The notes under the pieces are model-generated. The model worked only from the letters and a program-made list of their open reading frames with translations. It ran no database searches and was not told where the DNA came from. DNA of 64,000 nucleotides from Synchiropus splendidus (Eukaryota; Chordata; Actinopteri; Syngnathiformes; Callionymidae). The DNA is taken from contig NC_071345.1 in the NCBI RefSeq assembly GCF_027744825.2, forward strand, positions 12,226,001-12,290,000, in the 5' to 3' direction. Of the stretch, positions 12,511-24,837 are shown piece after piece (the first letter of the stretch is position 1; the number at the start of each line of letters is the position of its first letter). The position numbers and the translations under genes are program-made.

Positions 12511-15020
12511 ATCGAATGACTAGTTTTCACTTTCTAGTATTCATCTACCATCTGAAGCTATCAAAATGCATTTCATAAAACTCTAGGTAGACTGGGAAAT
12601 TGTATTACTGCCAATCAAGTGAGTAAGGATTTAAATCATTCAAACTTGAACTGCAACATCTCATTTGGGCCATAAGGAGAATTGAACCTCCATTAAAAAC
12701 AAGCTTTTCAATGTGATTTATATTAATGTATTTGGCGGACATTTGATGTTTGGAGACACATCGCCCCTTTGTATCATAGTCTAATCGGTTGTTATCCACA
12801 TGAACCATTTGTCATCCTGCCAGCTGCTGAACAGAAGTTTTTACTTCAAACATAGGACATCCTCCCTACTACCAGTGGAGGGCGCTCTTCCACCTCTACA
12901 AAAACTATTGCTTGTGTTGGTGATTTTTTTATGGAGTCCTTTTATGTAGTAACTGTAACTTTTCGACCGTACATAAAATGTACACTTGGAAATAAACTAT
13001 CAGTTCTTCAGCCATATTGACACACGCCAGTAGATGTTAGATGTGATGTTTGCTGTGATAACCTAACCTCACCACAGTGTGTCGCCACAAGACCTGTTTT
13101 AATGTCTTCTGGCTCATTACCAATTTGTTGCGACATCAGTGTTTGTTTTACAAAATTATTCGTTTGTTTTAAAGGTTTTTAAAGGACAGTTATATTTAAC
13201 CATTATCAAATCGGTATAAGTAGGCTTATGAGATACTGTTTGCTTTTCCACACTTGTCATCTTTGGTGCATTTTGCAAGTTATCAAAGCTAAGAACCAAG
13301 TTTGATGGTGAAAAAAACATTCGCTGCAACGTTATGAATTCATATGGTTATGTAAATCATTTACTGTTAACCAAGTTTAAAACACATTAACAGGAGAATA
13401 TGAACGCGAGGCGTTTTATCTAGAGATTGAAACGTATTGAGTCTCTTTCTTCTAGAAATGCATAATATATATAATAGAGCCTGACTCTTAACACATCTAT
13501 TCCTCAGGCCAGGGTTTCATTAAGCAATGACTTGTTCAACCTCAGTGAACACAACGTGATGTAAAACCTTCCCCTGACACACTGTGACACCATTGGCTTT
13601 AGTCGTCCACTGGTTGGTTCATCCGAGCTGGAATATGAATTACGTTTCCTGCTTAATCCTGTAGCCCATTTAAAAGTGACAGTCAATGATGTCGCAGGTT
13701 GTTGTATGAAAAAGGTTAGCCGAGGCGGAGCTCGATTTCAGTGAAAGAAGCCCTGGTTTTACCTCATCACTGATGCAGCTGCTGACTTGAATCACTGACT
13801 TGTTGCAACTTGACAGTAATGGGTGATTTTAGATTAGGAAATTTGTTTATGCAGAGCATGACTTACCACTTGTCACGTACGCAGTGTTGTAACTGCACTC
13901 TGAATGTTGAACAATACCCATGATTCAATGAAGAGCTAAGTTATATTTGATGCCATCAAAAGTTTACTTGTCAAACTGGTCCTGGTACTGTATATGCATT
14001 CGTCTGCCCATAAAAGAGATCTGTCCCTGAAAAACCTCAAAATATTTCACATCAAAATGAGAAGAATCCACTACTGGAGGTTTTAATTGACCTCGGAATA
14101 ACTCCAAATTCCAGACGGAGGTTTAGACCGCGTGCAGATTAGAAATATTTGATGGAGAGTTACAAGTACTTCTTGGTTGTTTGCCACCTACTGAGCCGGT
14201 CCCATGCTACCAGCGTGACCAGGCTTTGTTTGCTTTTTGTTCTCTCGCCCACCGTGGACCTCCAGCAGCCGCACACAGACTCGCCTTTCACCGGCGCTTT
14301 ATTCATCTGCGGCCAGTTGGCTCACTTGTGCGTCCTCTTTCTCCAGCTGAGCGTTAACACATCTGCTGTTGAGCAAGTTGGCGGCAGAAGCTGGAGGGAC
14401 AGTTAACTCTTCTTCGTCTTGCAGGGAAAACCCAATGGTGTTTGTAGTAGTGACTTTGAGTTTAGGCGGCAAGCAATATGTTGAAAAATAAAATATTATG
14501 AGCAGCTAATTTGCAGAGAAAATGTTTTAAAAATACATTTCAATACTAGGGTGGCCAAAAATAAAATGTAGGAGTAAAAAGTTATACTGCATTTTAAGAA
14601 AAGCCCACAATAAAATAGCTCATGTTGTTGCTGCATGTGATAATTTAAGTCCGAAAAAAAACAAAAAAACAAGAGCAGTGTCAAGTGTGAAGTAGCAACT
14701 TTTGTTTCAGCTCCTCATTCTTTCACTGAACACCTCAGTTGGAGGCTATGAAACTTGCCAATGTAGTTATTAAAGCTGGAAGCTGTTGCATAATGAAGGT
14801 AGCTACCAGAGGGAGGGTGAAGACTGAGGAGGGGGAGGAGCTGCTGTTGACTCCTGCTGGAGCTGAACACATGATGTTTCATTGTGAACCCGCCACAGAA
14901 CAGCAACATCACACTTTGGTTTGACTGACAGCTTGGCTTCCACCCTGCCTTGCTCATACTTGATCCTGGTCTTCAGCTTCAGTTTCCTGAGCACTTTCCT
15001 GAGGAGCTTTCAATATCAAG
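12511..15020. other. Spacer between cox6b1 and slc2a3
   Basis: No gene recognised. It holds a CTCF-like site near its start. The last 200 nt should contain the slc2a3 promoter and 5'UTR, but I see no clear TATA box. The 85-codon open frame at 14149-14406 has no familiar motif. Confidence 0.5.
12872..12887 (+). promoter_or_regulatory. CTCF-like site
   Basis: CCAGTGGAGGGCGCTC differs by one base from the CTCF core CCASYAGRKGGC plus the usual GCTC. It lies just beyond the cox6b1 3' end, a plausible place for a boundary between a housekeeping gene and a regulated transporter gene. This is a motif match only. Confidence 0.35.
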
Positions 15021-18000
15021 ATGGAGCCGTTAGAAGATAACAAGGTAACACAGTTTTTCATCGATAGTCCAGTTTTCTTTAGAATTAATTTGACTGTTTT
15101 GAGGGAGAGAGTCAGTGTTTTTATGTGAAGTTTGTCACAAGTGAAGAGGTTTCAAGCCAGAGGCTGGTAGTTTTTGGTAACTTTCCTTCCTGGCAAAGGG
15201 GCTGGGACTTCAGGATGTGAGCCAGTGAGATTGTTGTGAGGCAAGTTTAAACTTGTGTTAGTTTTTTATTTGCGTGCCGCATCGAGGGCGCAGCTCTGTG
15301 TTGAAAGAGCTGGCGTCTGAATACATACGTCAGGTCACACTGTCTCAGTTAACGCTCTCCAACTTTGGGCAACTGTTCTTTGACTCTGGTAACATGTTGC
15401 GCACGTTTCCTCTGTTGCCACAACAAGTACACCTCTGCACCGCTTGCTCAAAACTATGTGCCTTCCTCACTCTTATCTCGCCCTGTCTATGCCACATCAT
15501 CCGGCATGATGCTGCACAAGTACAGCACTCGCTATCATTGCAGCATTATCATCATGCTACAGCCAAACATTTCAGAAGAAGCCTGTGTTTAACTAAGCAC
15601 CCTGCTGTGTACAAATGTGCTTGAAGACTTATTTACACTGATCCTAATCTTTGTATTCAGTGGTGCTTCACCTTATGGAATATTCCGTTACTAATGAAGA
15701 TGACTAGTACAGTTACACCACACTCTACCTGTTGAGCAACATTTGAGTCGATTAAGTTTGTTGAATTAAATATAAAGACAACAACAATAATAATAATAAT
15801 AACTACAATTGCCACAACATCAATACTACTACTAGGAGTAATAATAATAATTACAATGCAACAACAATAATAGTTCTGTTTTAGTAGTAGCAGTAATAAT
15901 AATAATAATGATACAGTGGAAACAATAATAGTAGTAGTAGTAGTAGTAGTAACAGTAATAATCTTAACTGGTATGTAGTCATTATTAAATGTAATCATTC
16001 GTCTTTGATCGATCTGAACGCCATCCGACACTAGTTACAGTATCTAATGTCACTCAGTTCAGTTAGTGTGCCAGTAGCAAGTTAAACATATTTTTGTACA
16101 ATTTTTTATACAAAAAAAAAAAATTGAACTCTTAATGCAGTGTACAGGCCTCGAACATAAATGGCTTGGATGGACAACAGCATGGACGACGTCTCAGCAG
16201 GATGCAGGCTGAAAAGCTTAACTAGCTTGACATGGAAACAATGAGACCTAATCCAGCCTGAGCAAATGCCTTTACTGATTAATGTTTTTATGCAACATTG
16301 TTTCCCCAAGAAGTAAAGAGTGATAAGCAAATACAAGTACTGCAATTTTTCTTTGGTGATGAGAGCTAGAGGCAACCCAAGATGGTGTTACTACTGCAGC
16401 AGTGTAGGACAGTTCCACCTCCAGGCCATAAGGTGATGCTGCGACTTAGCCTTTACCGGTTTATTTGAATGAGAGCAGTGCTAAAATTCCTCCGTCCATC
16501 ATCCAATCATTTTCCAACAGCGCTTTCATTTGCTCTTCTCATTTCTTTATCCATCTTGGCACTCATTTCCTGTGGAGCCCGAGTGCTCATCTATCACTCT
16601 TCTTGTCGACATGTCTCTGCATCCTTGCATGAGGCGCCTGGAAACCAGCTGACAGTGACTCCATATGTTTGGCTGATATTATAGTTGTGCACATGCCTCA
16701 CACACATCACATCCTGAATGATAACTCTATCGAGTCCGCCATCTTGCTTTTTTGCCTCTTTCACCCTGGTCTACGTTCGGTTTCAGCGGAACTGCATTTT
16801 AGTCGTTTCCTGGTTTCACGCTGGGAGTCATGGTTATTTGTGATAAGCAGTGTGCTCTCCACCAAAACACCACTTTGTTATTAGCAGATCCAGGACGTGC
16901 AGTGACATCAGGCTTAAGAAAGTACTGTGAGTCTCAGGAGGCAAACATCAGTGTTATCTGTGGTAACTGACTGATAGTCCTCCAGCAAAGAGACATGTTA
17001 TGTTATAGATATATGCTGTCTTTCTTACACATACTCTTGATCTTACTGTGAGTGTTTTCTTTCTTGCTTAATAAATATTTTATGAGATCAGAGACTGACT
17101 AATGGCTGGCCATTCTTCTGACCAAATTTGACTCCCTTTTTTTCCCCTCATTAAATACTTTACTTTGTTGTTGAATGAGTTCTCAAGAGAATGAATTAGG
17201 GAACAGATGTATAAAGAGTTACACTAATTGAGTTTCATATTTTCTCGCTGACCTCATGAGGACCTGATAAATGCAGGCAAAGACCCAGAAATATATGAGT
17301 TAATGGATCATAAACTGGAGTGATAATGGAAGGAGGAATGAATGGGAGTCAAGGACGAAACTGACTGGTCTGATCTGTATTGATTTTGGTTATGGATGAG
17401 TGGTTTTGAATAGCAATGAGGGAGAAGTTATTGGAGTAGTAATGGTGGACCTACTTCTTAAATGTGTTTTTGAAAGACGACTTCCCTTCTCTACTTTACT
17501 CATGTGAGACAAATAATGCTGGAAACATAATTCAGTGTTACACCGGCAAAGGCAGATCACAGTCAGGTGATGTCACATTTAAGTGAATTTTGCAGCGTAA
17601 CAGGAGCAAAACAACCCGCGGAAGTGGCAAATCATGAGCTTGTGTGTGCACTTCTGTCCCGGTGGTGTGAGCAGAAATGAGGACACGGGTGCAGAAAGGC
17701 TCATTGTTTGTAATTATCAGTGTTGGTTTGGACAACAAGAGCTTTGTGGGGAACAGAACAGACCATGTCAGCATCTCCGACTGAGAGAATAATTAAAACC
17801 CAAGCAATCCTCCTCTCTGATCGACTCTTTTTTTTTTCTTCTAGCCGAAGCAGGGCGTGACCCTTTACCTCCTCTTCTGTGTCTTCACCGCTGTCATCGG
17901 CTCACTGCAGTTCGGTTACAACACTGGTGTCATCAATGCTCCGGAGGCGGTGAGTGCTGGTTCAGCAGTAGGTTCAAATACACAAAGCGTGAAGTCAGTC

Positions 18001-21000
18001 CATATCTATTTTATCACTTATAGTTATGATCATATGAAAAAAGAAGAAGAAAAAAATTGACATGAATATCAGCAGTTATATCTTCAACCACACGGGGTCG
18101 CCGTTGCGCACAAAACGCGTCAATGTTCCGGAGACGGCACAATAAATAGATTTAATTTTTATTTTGGTGGTATTTATTGAAACTCCATAAATTATTTTTC
18201 TTCTTCAAATTTCAAGTTGCCCTTTAGTTTTTAAGGATCCAATGGAGTCGAGAAGAATTCTTCACAGTAGTATTCAGGTGTTATTCAGTATCCTAATCTA
18301 CTGAGAGGATCTTCCTATCACCATATCTTATCTCTCCGGAATCTCTTCACTTCTGCATGGCAGTGTGGGACGTGTCAGAAGAGTAGCAGCCCTAACATTG
18401 TTATTCAAGCAGGGACCCAAACACCTGCTGTCTGTTATAGTTATGTTGACCTAAATCCTTTGTTCCATTTCATATGTTTACTGCTGTTTAAAATGGCATT
18501 CTTTATAATTCATTCTGAAAGAATAAATGTTGCATGAGCAAGAAAGAAGGACATAAAACTGTCTTTGCCTTTGACAGGAACTGCGCGCCTTCTTCCATAA
18601 TGTTTCCCTGGAGAGGTACGGAGAACCTTTCTCCCCGAACATGAACACTTTTATATGGAGCCTGTCGGTGGCCATCTTCAGTGTGGGCGGCATGTTGGGA
18701 TCCATCAGCGTGTCCAGTTTGGTCAACGCGTTTGGCAGGTGAAGGAATCTGTTGTGCACACTGAAGTTGTGTGTAAATAAAAAAGAAAAAGAAAACTTAA
18801 CTGTTATTTATTTATTTTTAAATACGGAAATTATTAAATCCAATGGCTAGTATTTTAATTGCATTTTCCTCTGGAATATTTCGGATATTTTTGTGCATTG
18901 ATCACACTTCATTTTTCCGATATGTATTAATAAATGTACAATTAATTACAGATTTTCAATTTCGTATTTGCACCAATGTCACATAAGTATTCATAATGTA
19001 ATATTATATTTAATATTAATTACTTTTCCTTTTTGAAATCTATATTTTGTTAATTTCATTTGTACTCTGACATTGTACCATTATGACATGATATTTTGTA
19101 TTGTTGCAACATTTATGATTATTTTAAAAATGTCACACATTCGTCTCCTGTTATTATGTTTTTCCAAGTGCAAGTTAAGTTTCTTAACTGCTCGTATTGA
19201 AATCTTACTCGATCCTTTTCTCCAAAAGTTGCCAATATTCCTCAGTATGTGTGATAAAGAGACTGTCTCTTCCTTATCTGGAACTTGAATTCATTTTCCT
19301 CTGATCTGACCGACAGACGGAAGTCCATCATGCTGTCCAACATCCTGGCTGTGGTGGGAGGAACATTGATGGGACTCTCAAAACTAAGTTCATCGTTTGA
19401 GATGATCATTTGTGGCCGGTTTGTCATTGGAGTATTTTGTGGCCAGTGCACCGGTTTGGTCCCCATGTACGTAGGAGAGATCTCCCCTACTGTCCTCAGA
19501 GGAGCTTTTGGAACCCTTCACCAGCTGGGCGTGGTTATTGGCATCCTGGTGGCTCAGGTAACTGCTGCACTATGGTCAAATATACTGGTAGCTGAAGAGA
19601 AAGACGTGATGAATTTGTGCTATGTTCACGTTTCAGATCTTTGGTCTGGGAAGGCTGTTGGGTTCTGCAGAGCTGTGGCCGCTGCTTTTAGGTCTGACCG
19701 CTCTCCCTGCCGTAGTGCAGGTCATCCTGCTGCCCTTCTGCACCGAGAGTCCCCGACACCTGCTCATCAACCTCAACAAGGAGGAGGAAGCCACTGCAGG
19801 TCAGTGCTGACGCACTTTCACACATTCTCATGACAATGAATGTAGGGAAGGGAGAAGAACTAAACAGTACAATACATGATTATATTATGGGATTCCTGCT
19901 TGTTAGTTGGCGTTGTGAAGTGTTGCATATTTTCATTGTAACAAATACGCGTTTTATAAAAAAGAGAGGGCCTAAAACAAGCCGAGGAGTTCTCCGTTGT
20001 TGACAGACCAGCATGTAGGGATCTAATAAGACTTAACTAATATCAATTTAATATTATTTATTTGCTGGTTTAGGGGTCTGTGAAGCTTAACCTGGTCACC
20101 CTGTAAAACATCACCAACAAGGAAGCCTTTAAAAGCGCAGCTGTGATGTAAAGTGGAGAAAGATTTAAACCAATATTGTCATAGTGACTGGAAAACTGAA
20201 CATGTTTTAAATAAATGTATAATGTATTATGGGTCAAATCTGTGTATCTTTCGTGGTAAACAGTGGTATTTTTTCTGCCGATCATAAGTATCATGCCGAA
20301 AGTGAATAAGTCAAATATGGCTTGTATTGGAGGTGGTTTTTTTTGTGTAGTTTCCTGAACTTGTTTTCAGTTTTTATCTGCTTTACGCAGTCACTTTACC
20401 CCATAAAGGTCTAGGTTATTCACCCACCAGCCACAACATTTTGACCTGTCCGGTAATATTCCAGTCAATGTTGGACGATCATGTTTCGAAAGAAAGCCTC
20501 TGAAAAACAACAGGATGGCGAGCACCCGAGGGTGACTCATGAACGCCACTTTGGATGTATTAAAACCTTCATTTTATATTCATAACAGCAGCTCTGCTCG
20601 TGTAACTGTGCCACATGACACACCGACGACACATCCAGATTGCCACGCTTAAAAAGTTATTTGGGACAGTGAGTGCTTTCGGGACATGAAAGAGCGCTGC
20701 ACCTCAGAAGGCTGAGTCTGTATTTCGTGTCATTAAGATGTCATTAGGTCTCAAGCAGCACAAAATGTTGTGACAGGTGGCGCCGTGCTGCCGCCGCAGT
20801 GCAACTTCTGAGGCTGTTCTTTGGCTGTTGGCAGTTTTCTTCAGTAGCTTATAAGAATCTGTGTTGAGAGAGGTTACTATTCTCCAGTGGCTTTGGGAAT
20901 GTATGCCAGGTTTAAGAGTCACTGCTCAGGCTACAGCATGGTGCCATCAGCCAGGTGACACATCCAGCAAAACAGATGGAAAATCAATGGATTTCTGATC

Positions 21001-24000
21001 GGCTGTTGAACTGTGTCTCTCCATGTACATTACATTTCCCTTCTCTTAAATGTCGCGTTCTGACTGAACCACTTTGCTATTCCGTTCCAAAAATATATGA
21101 GTACAAATATGAGTTTGCGTACCAGGACACGGAAATGTCTTAAGATTGAAAAAAATGCTATATTTCATTTTTATTCATCGTAAAATTATACCGTATGATA
21201 AGAATAAAATAGTATAACCAGTAGTATTGTAAGAGTAAGTCGTAGTATAGAAGATCATAAACATAATAATTTATCAATAAAAAGTATGAAAAAGAAAAAC
21301 TAAACTGTTAAATAATGACTACTATGATAATAATACTAATGATAATAATAACATTAAAAAATTATTAATATTAATAATACATGAAAATGAACATATAACA
21401 ACAGAATGTAATACAGGTTGCATGTAGTTGCAGTACACAATGATACAGTATTGTTTCAGGATGATATGTGCCCGGACATAGGCTTTTCCTAAATTCATGT
21501 GAGTATTCTTCATTTGCTTCACAAGCGTCAGCACAAAACTCCATGGAGGAGACACATGCTGGTTCCCTGAAGAGCTCACAGATGAAAATGATATGCCGCT
21601 GTGTTTTAAAGCTTTTTGCATTTGACAAAAATTTCCATGAATAGTCACAAAGTGAACTCAACTAGTGTGGACAGAATGGCCCCTCAAAAATGAAGGCACT
21701 TAAATGAATCCAAACAAATATTTTCATTTGTATTGAAATCTGATCAAACAGAATTATCAGCAATTTTGGTTCACCATAATAGCTCGAGAGTGATGCCTTC
21801 ATTAAAACCACCAAATGTGAAAATGGTGTTGTCAGGTCACCTTGATAATTTACCTTGTATTTCACATTAAGAGCTGTTGACATCACCAACATCTGCATCT
21901 TCTGCAGCTCTTGTTCGCCTGCGTGGTGTTGAAGACGTCAGCGATGACATTCGGGAGATGAAGGAGGAGGCCCTGAAGATGTCCATGGAGAGGAAAGTCA
22001 ACACTCTGGATCTGTTTCGTTCTTCAAACTACCGTCAACCGATCCTCATTGCCATCCAGCTGCAGCTCTCCCAGCAACTCTCCGGCATCAACGCTGTGAG
22101 TAGACGTCGCACGATGATGACGCGTCATTCACCCGAACTCACACGTGAGTGAGGGGGGGCTTCACAGCTGCAGGACATGTTTGACTGACTGGAATGATTT
22201 AAGCCTCTGAGGGGGAGTGGGTGGAGCGGGGCACGGTGACATTTAGTCAACGTGTGTTAATAAGGTCACATAACCAGCTGACTACATGTTTAAGTGATTT
22301 GAAAACCTGGTCTGACAATCACAGCAGCGCCAGCAGCAGGAAGCTTCTACGTCCCCGTCTGATACCCTGAGTCACTGGGCAGCTGAGGACGTGCTCTGCA
22401 CTTGTTGTATCAAGTGAAGGGCTGAGTTTATGAGCACAGCGCTCTTTATGACTCTTTAGGAAAGGAGCCAGAATGAAAATGGTTCTTTCCGATGGCCTCA
22501 GATGGAGCACGCTGGAATGTGAATAAAAATAGAAGCAGATTACAGTAGAATAAAAGAGCTAATTCTTCTTTTTGCCAGGCCCAAATGAAAAATGCCTTTG
22601 CATTCAGTTCATCCTCGCCATATGTTCATATGAGAGATTTTTTTTTTCATTTTTGTGTTTAAAGCAGTAAGTGTTTTATTTTAAATGTAAGAAATGAGCA
22701 TAAATAATATAAGGGTAGTTTCAGAAAATAGTTTACAGTGCTGCGTTCAGTGACATCTATCGAGTGAAGAAAAACAATGCTTTATTTACATCAAATATGA
22801 GTTCATTTCCATGATTCCAGATGTGGATGTTTTTGCTTGCTAATAATAGTATTTTAAAGATTATTTATCTTTGCCCCTGAAATTGTCTCCACTTTATTAT
22901 TATTATTATTATTATTATTGTTCTGAAGGAAGCTCAGGAGGAGCAGGGAGTAATTTGTTTATCTCTTCCCCTCCTGCAGGTCTTCTACTACTCCACAGGC
23001 ATATTTGATTCTGCCAATATTCCGAATCCCATCTATGCCACTATTGGTGCCGGAGTGGTCAACACTGTGTTCACTATTGTGTCTGTAAGTTGAAGCTCGC
23101 AAATAACCTTCTTTCTCGTTCATCTGACTTACAGTATTAATTCATGTTTTCAGCTGTTTTTGGTGGAGAGGGCGGGGAGACGGACGCTGCACCTCATTGG
23201 TCTGGCAGGAATGGCTGTCTGTGCTCTGATCATGGCCATCTCCCTGGCTCTCGTGGTGAGTTCCTGTGTTAGTGAGGAGGACGGCCATTTTTAGATGGCT
23301 TAATCACTTCAGTCAAAAGTGACGGGAAAAACAGTCACTGTGGGTCTCGGTAAGAGACAAGATGGCGGGAGGCTGAGTGATATCCAAAGGGTGGCTCAAC
23401 GTGGATGAGCAACTGCCAACAATGAGCTCATGTGCACCACAGCAGGAAGTAGAAGGTCTGGACCAATGAGCTGCGCTTTCTTTCATATCACACAGAAGGT
23501 CAAGGGGTCAGGACCTCTGACCCTTTACATGCTGTGATGTGGACATTCTTACATCATGACCTTGGCTTCCATAACAACGTTTTGAAGGAGGTTGAACCCA
23601 CAGAGTCTCAGTGAATGACTGACAGTTTGGGGCTTCATCTCTATAGCTTGTTATTTATGAGTCTGCGGTTGTGTATGTCAGGGGTCCTTTTGGATCTCAG
23701 GGCCCACCTTTACCCGAACAAATGGGCCCGGGGCCCATACAAGTAAAAGAACTGATTCATTACATTTGCTTTCATTTGTGATCAATAACCATATTTCATC
23801 TACTTACATGTAAACAAACCAAAACCTTGTGAAATGACATGAAACCATGTGATCATCGCAAAGATATTTATCTGTCATCAAAAGGTCCTTCCAGCAGCAG
23901 AGCCAGGTGCAAGTCATATCGATATAATTTACTAAAGAAAAAAAGAAAAGAACATTTGAGAAAATTCGAAAAACTGAATACAATTCTGAATAAAATAAAT

Positions 24001-24837
24001 ATAATAAATGAAAGTGTAAATGAAAGTATCATCATAAATTGTTCTTATGAATTTTAAAACTGCTTCAACTGGTGCTTTCATGAACAGTTTTTACTGTTGG
24101 GGGGGGAGACATCACTTACTTTTCATTTTTTCTTTTCAAGAACATCGCCATTGTTGTTAACTGTCACAGATTTGCAGCTGTCAAATCGATTCAGTGACAC
24201 ACAACTTCCACCATACGTGGCTAATGTATGATAACTGAGCGTCTTGCGGCCTAAACATGGGCCCCGGACCTATGGTTAAAAAAATACTGGTGTAGTTGAC
24301 ACCAACTGTTTCTCTGTCTGAGCAGAAGTCCAACCCCTCGTTGAGCTACCTGGCCATCGTCGCTGTGTTTGGTTTCGTGGCCAGTTTTGAAATGGGACCA
24401 GGCCCGATCCCCTGGTTCATCGTGGCGGAGCTCTTCTCCCAAGGTCCTCGGCCTGCAGCCATGGCCGTGTCCGGATTCTGTAACTGGAGCGCCAACTTCA
24501 TTGTGGGCCTTTCGTTCCCCAAGCTGGCGGTATTTAAAGACCTTCACGTTTATTCTTGGAACATACATTTGATGTTGGGATTAAACTCGGTTCTGCTTCT
24601 CAGGAACTTTGTGGTCCCTATGTCTTCATCATCTTCGTGGTCCTCCTCATCTACTTCTTCATCTTCACTTACCTGCGAGTACCTGAGACCAAAGGAAGGA
24701 CCTTCGATGAGATCGCACAAGGATTCGCTCGCCGTGCGGATCCGCCTCCCGGACCTGAGGCAGACTCGGTGGACCTGGGGAAGCAACGGGACTCAGTACC
24801 CATGTCCCCCAATGAAAGCGCACAGATGGTGTCCTGA
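15021..24837 (+). CDS. slc2a3: Class I facilitative glucose transporter, GLUT3-like, complete, 10 coding exons
   Basis: This is a 12-helix MFS uniporter moving glucose across the plasma membrane. Coding exons: 15021-15044, 17845-17949, 18578-18738, 19317-19557, 19637-19799, 21908-22095, 22980-23084, 23154-23255, 24326-24529, 24604-24837; together 508 codons plus stop, all in phase. Family marks: [16 protein letters not shown] in helix 1; an N-glycosylation site N51-V-S in the first outer loop; FGRRKS between helices 2 and 3; [13 protein letters not shown] at 284-286 followed by Q287/Q288 in helix 7 (class I substrate motif); [15 protein letters not shown] with W393; PETKGRT near the end. [16 protein letters not shown] and ELWPLLLG favour GLUT3 over GLUT1 or GLUT4. 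Oddities: the conserved PESPR after helix 6 is TESPR (T213), and the cytoplasmic tail of about 45 residues is Pro/Ser/Asp-rich, ending SAQMVS. Family is certain; the paralog is less so. Confidence 0.9.
15785..15960. repeat. Interrupted (TAA)/(GTA) trinucleotide tracts
   Basis: Patches of AAT and AGT repeats in slc2a3 intron 1. They create long meaningless open frames on the minus strand. Confidence 0.8.
20424..20780. mobile_element. MITE-like element with inverted ends, in an slc2a3 intron
   Basis: The left end, CCACCAGCCACAACATTTTG, and the reverse complement of the right end, CCACCTGTCACAACATTTTG, match at 17-18 of 20 positions. The 357-bp interior has no coding sequence. No clear target duplication was found, so the superfamily is open. 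The end sequence resembles a short repeat I remember as common in fish DNA. Confidence 0.6.
22893..22919. repeat. (TTA)n microsatellite
   Basis: About nine TTA units in the slc2a3 intron, 60 nt before the exon at 22980. Confidence 0.85.
23679..24289. mobile_element. Non-autonomous hAT-like element in an slc2a3 intron
   Basis: The element starts CAGGGGTCC and ends AATACTG, giving the CAG...CTG ends typical of hAT transposons. It is flanked by GTGTATGT (23671-23678) and GTGTAGTT (24290-24297), an 8-bp target duplication with two differences. The ends hold related GGGCCC-rich segments. The 611-bp interior has no transposase. It ends 36 nt before the exon at 24326. Confidence 0.6.

Noticed and set aside
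15657..16031. 124-codon minus frame rich in Thr, Ile and Val
   Set aside because: Created by TAA/GTA trinucleotide repeats.
16480..16560. CCATC-type sequence resembling a common fish retroposon
   Set aside because: Too short and degraded to distinguish from chance.
15021..24837. Assignment as GLUT1 or GLUT4
   Set aside because: Several segments ([30 protein letters not shown]) match remembered GLUT3 better, and no GLUT4-type N-terminal FQQI or matching acidic C-terminus is seen. A tree would be decisive.
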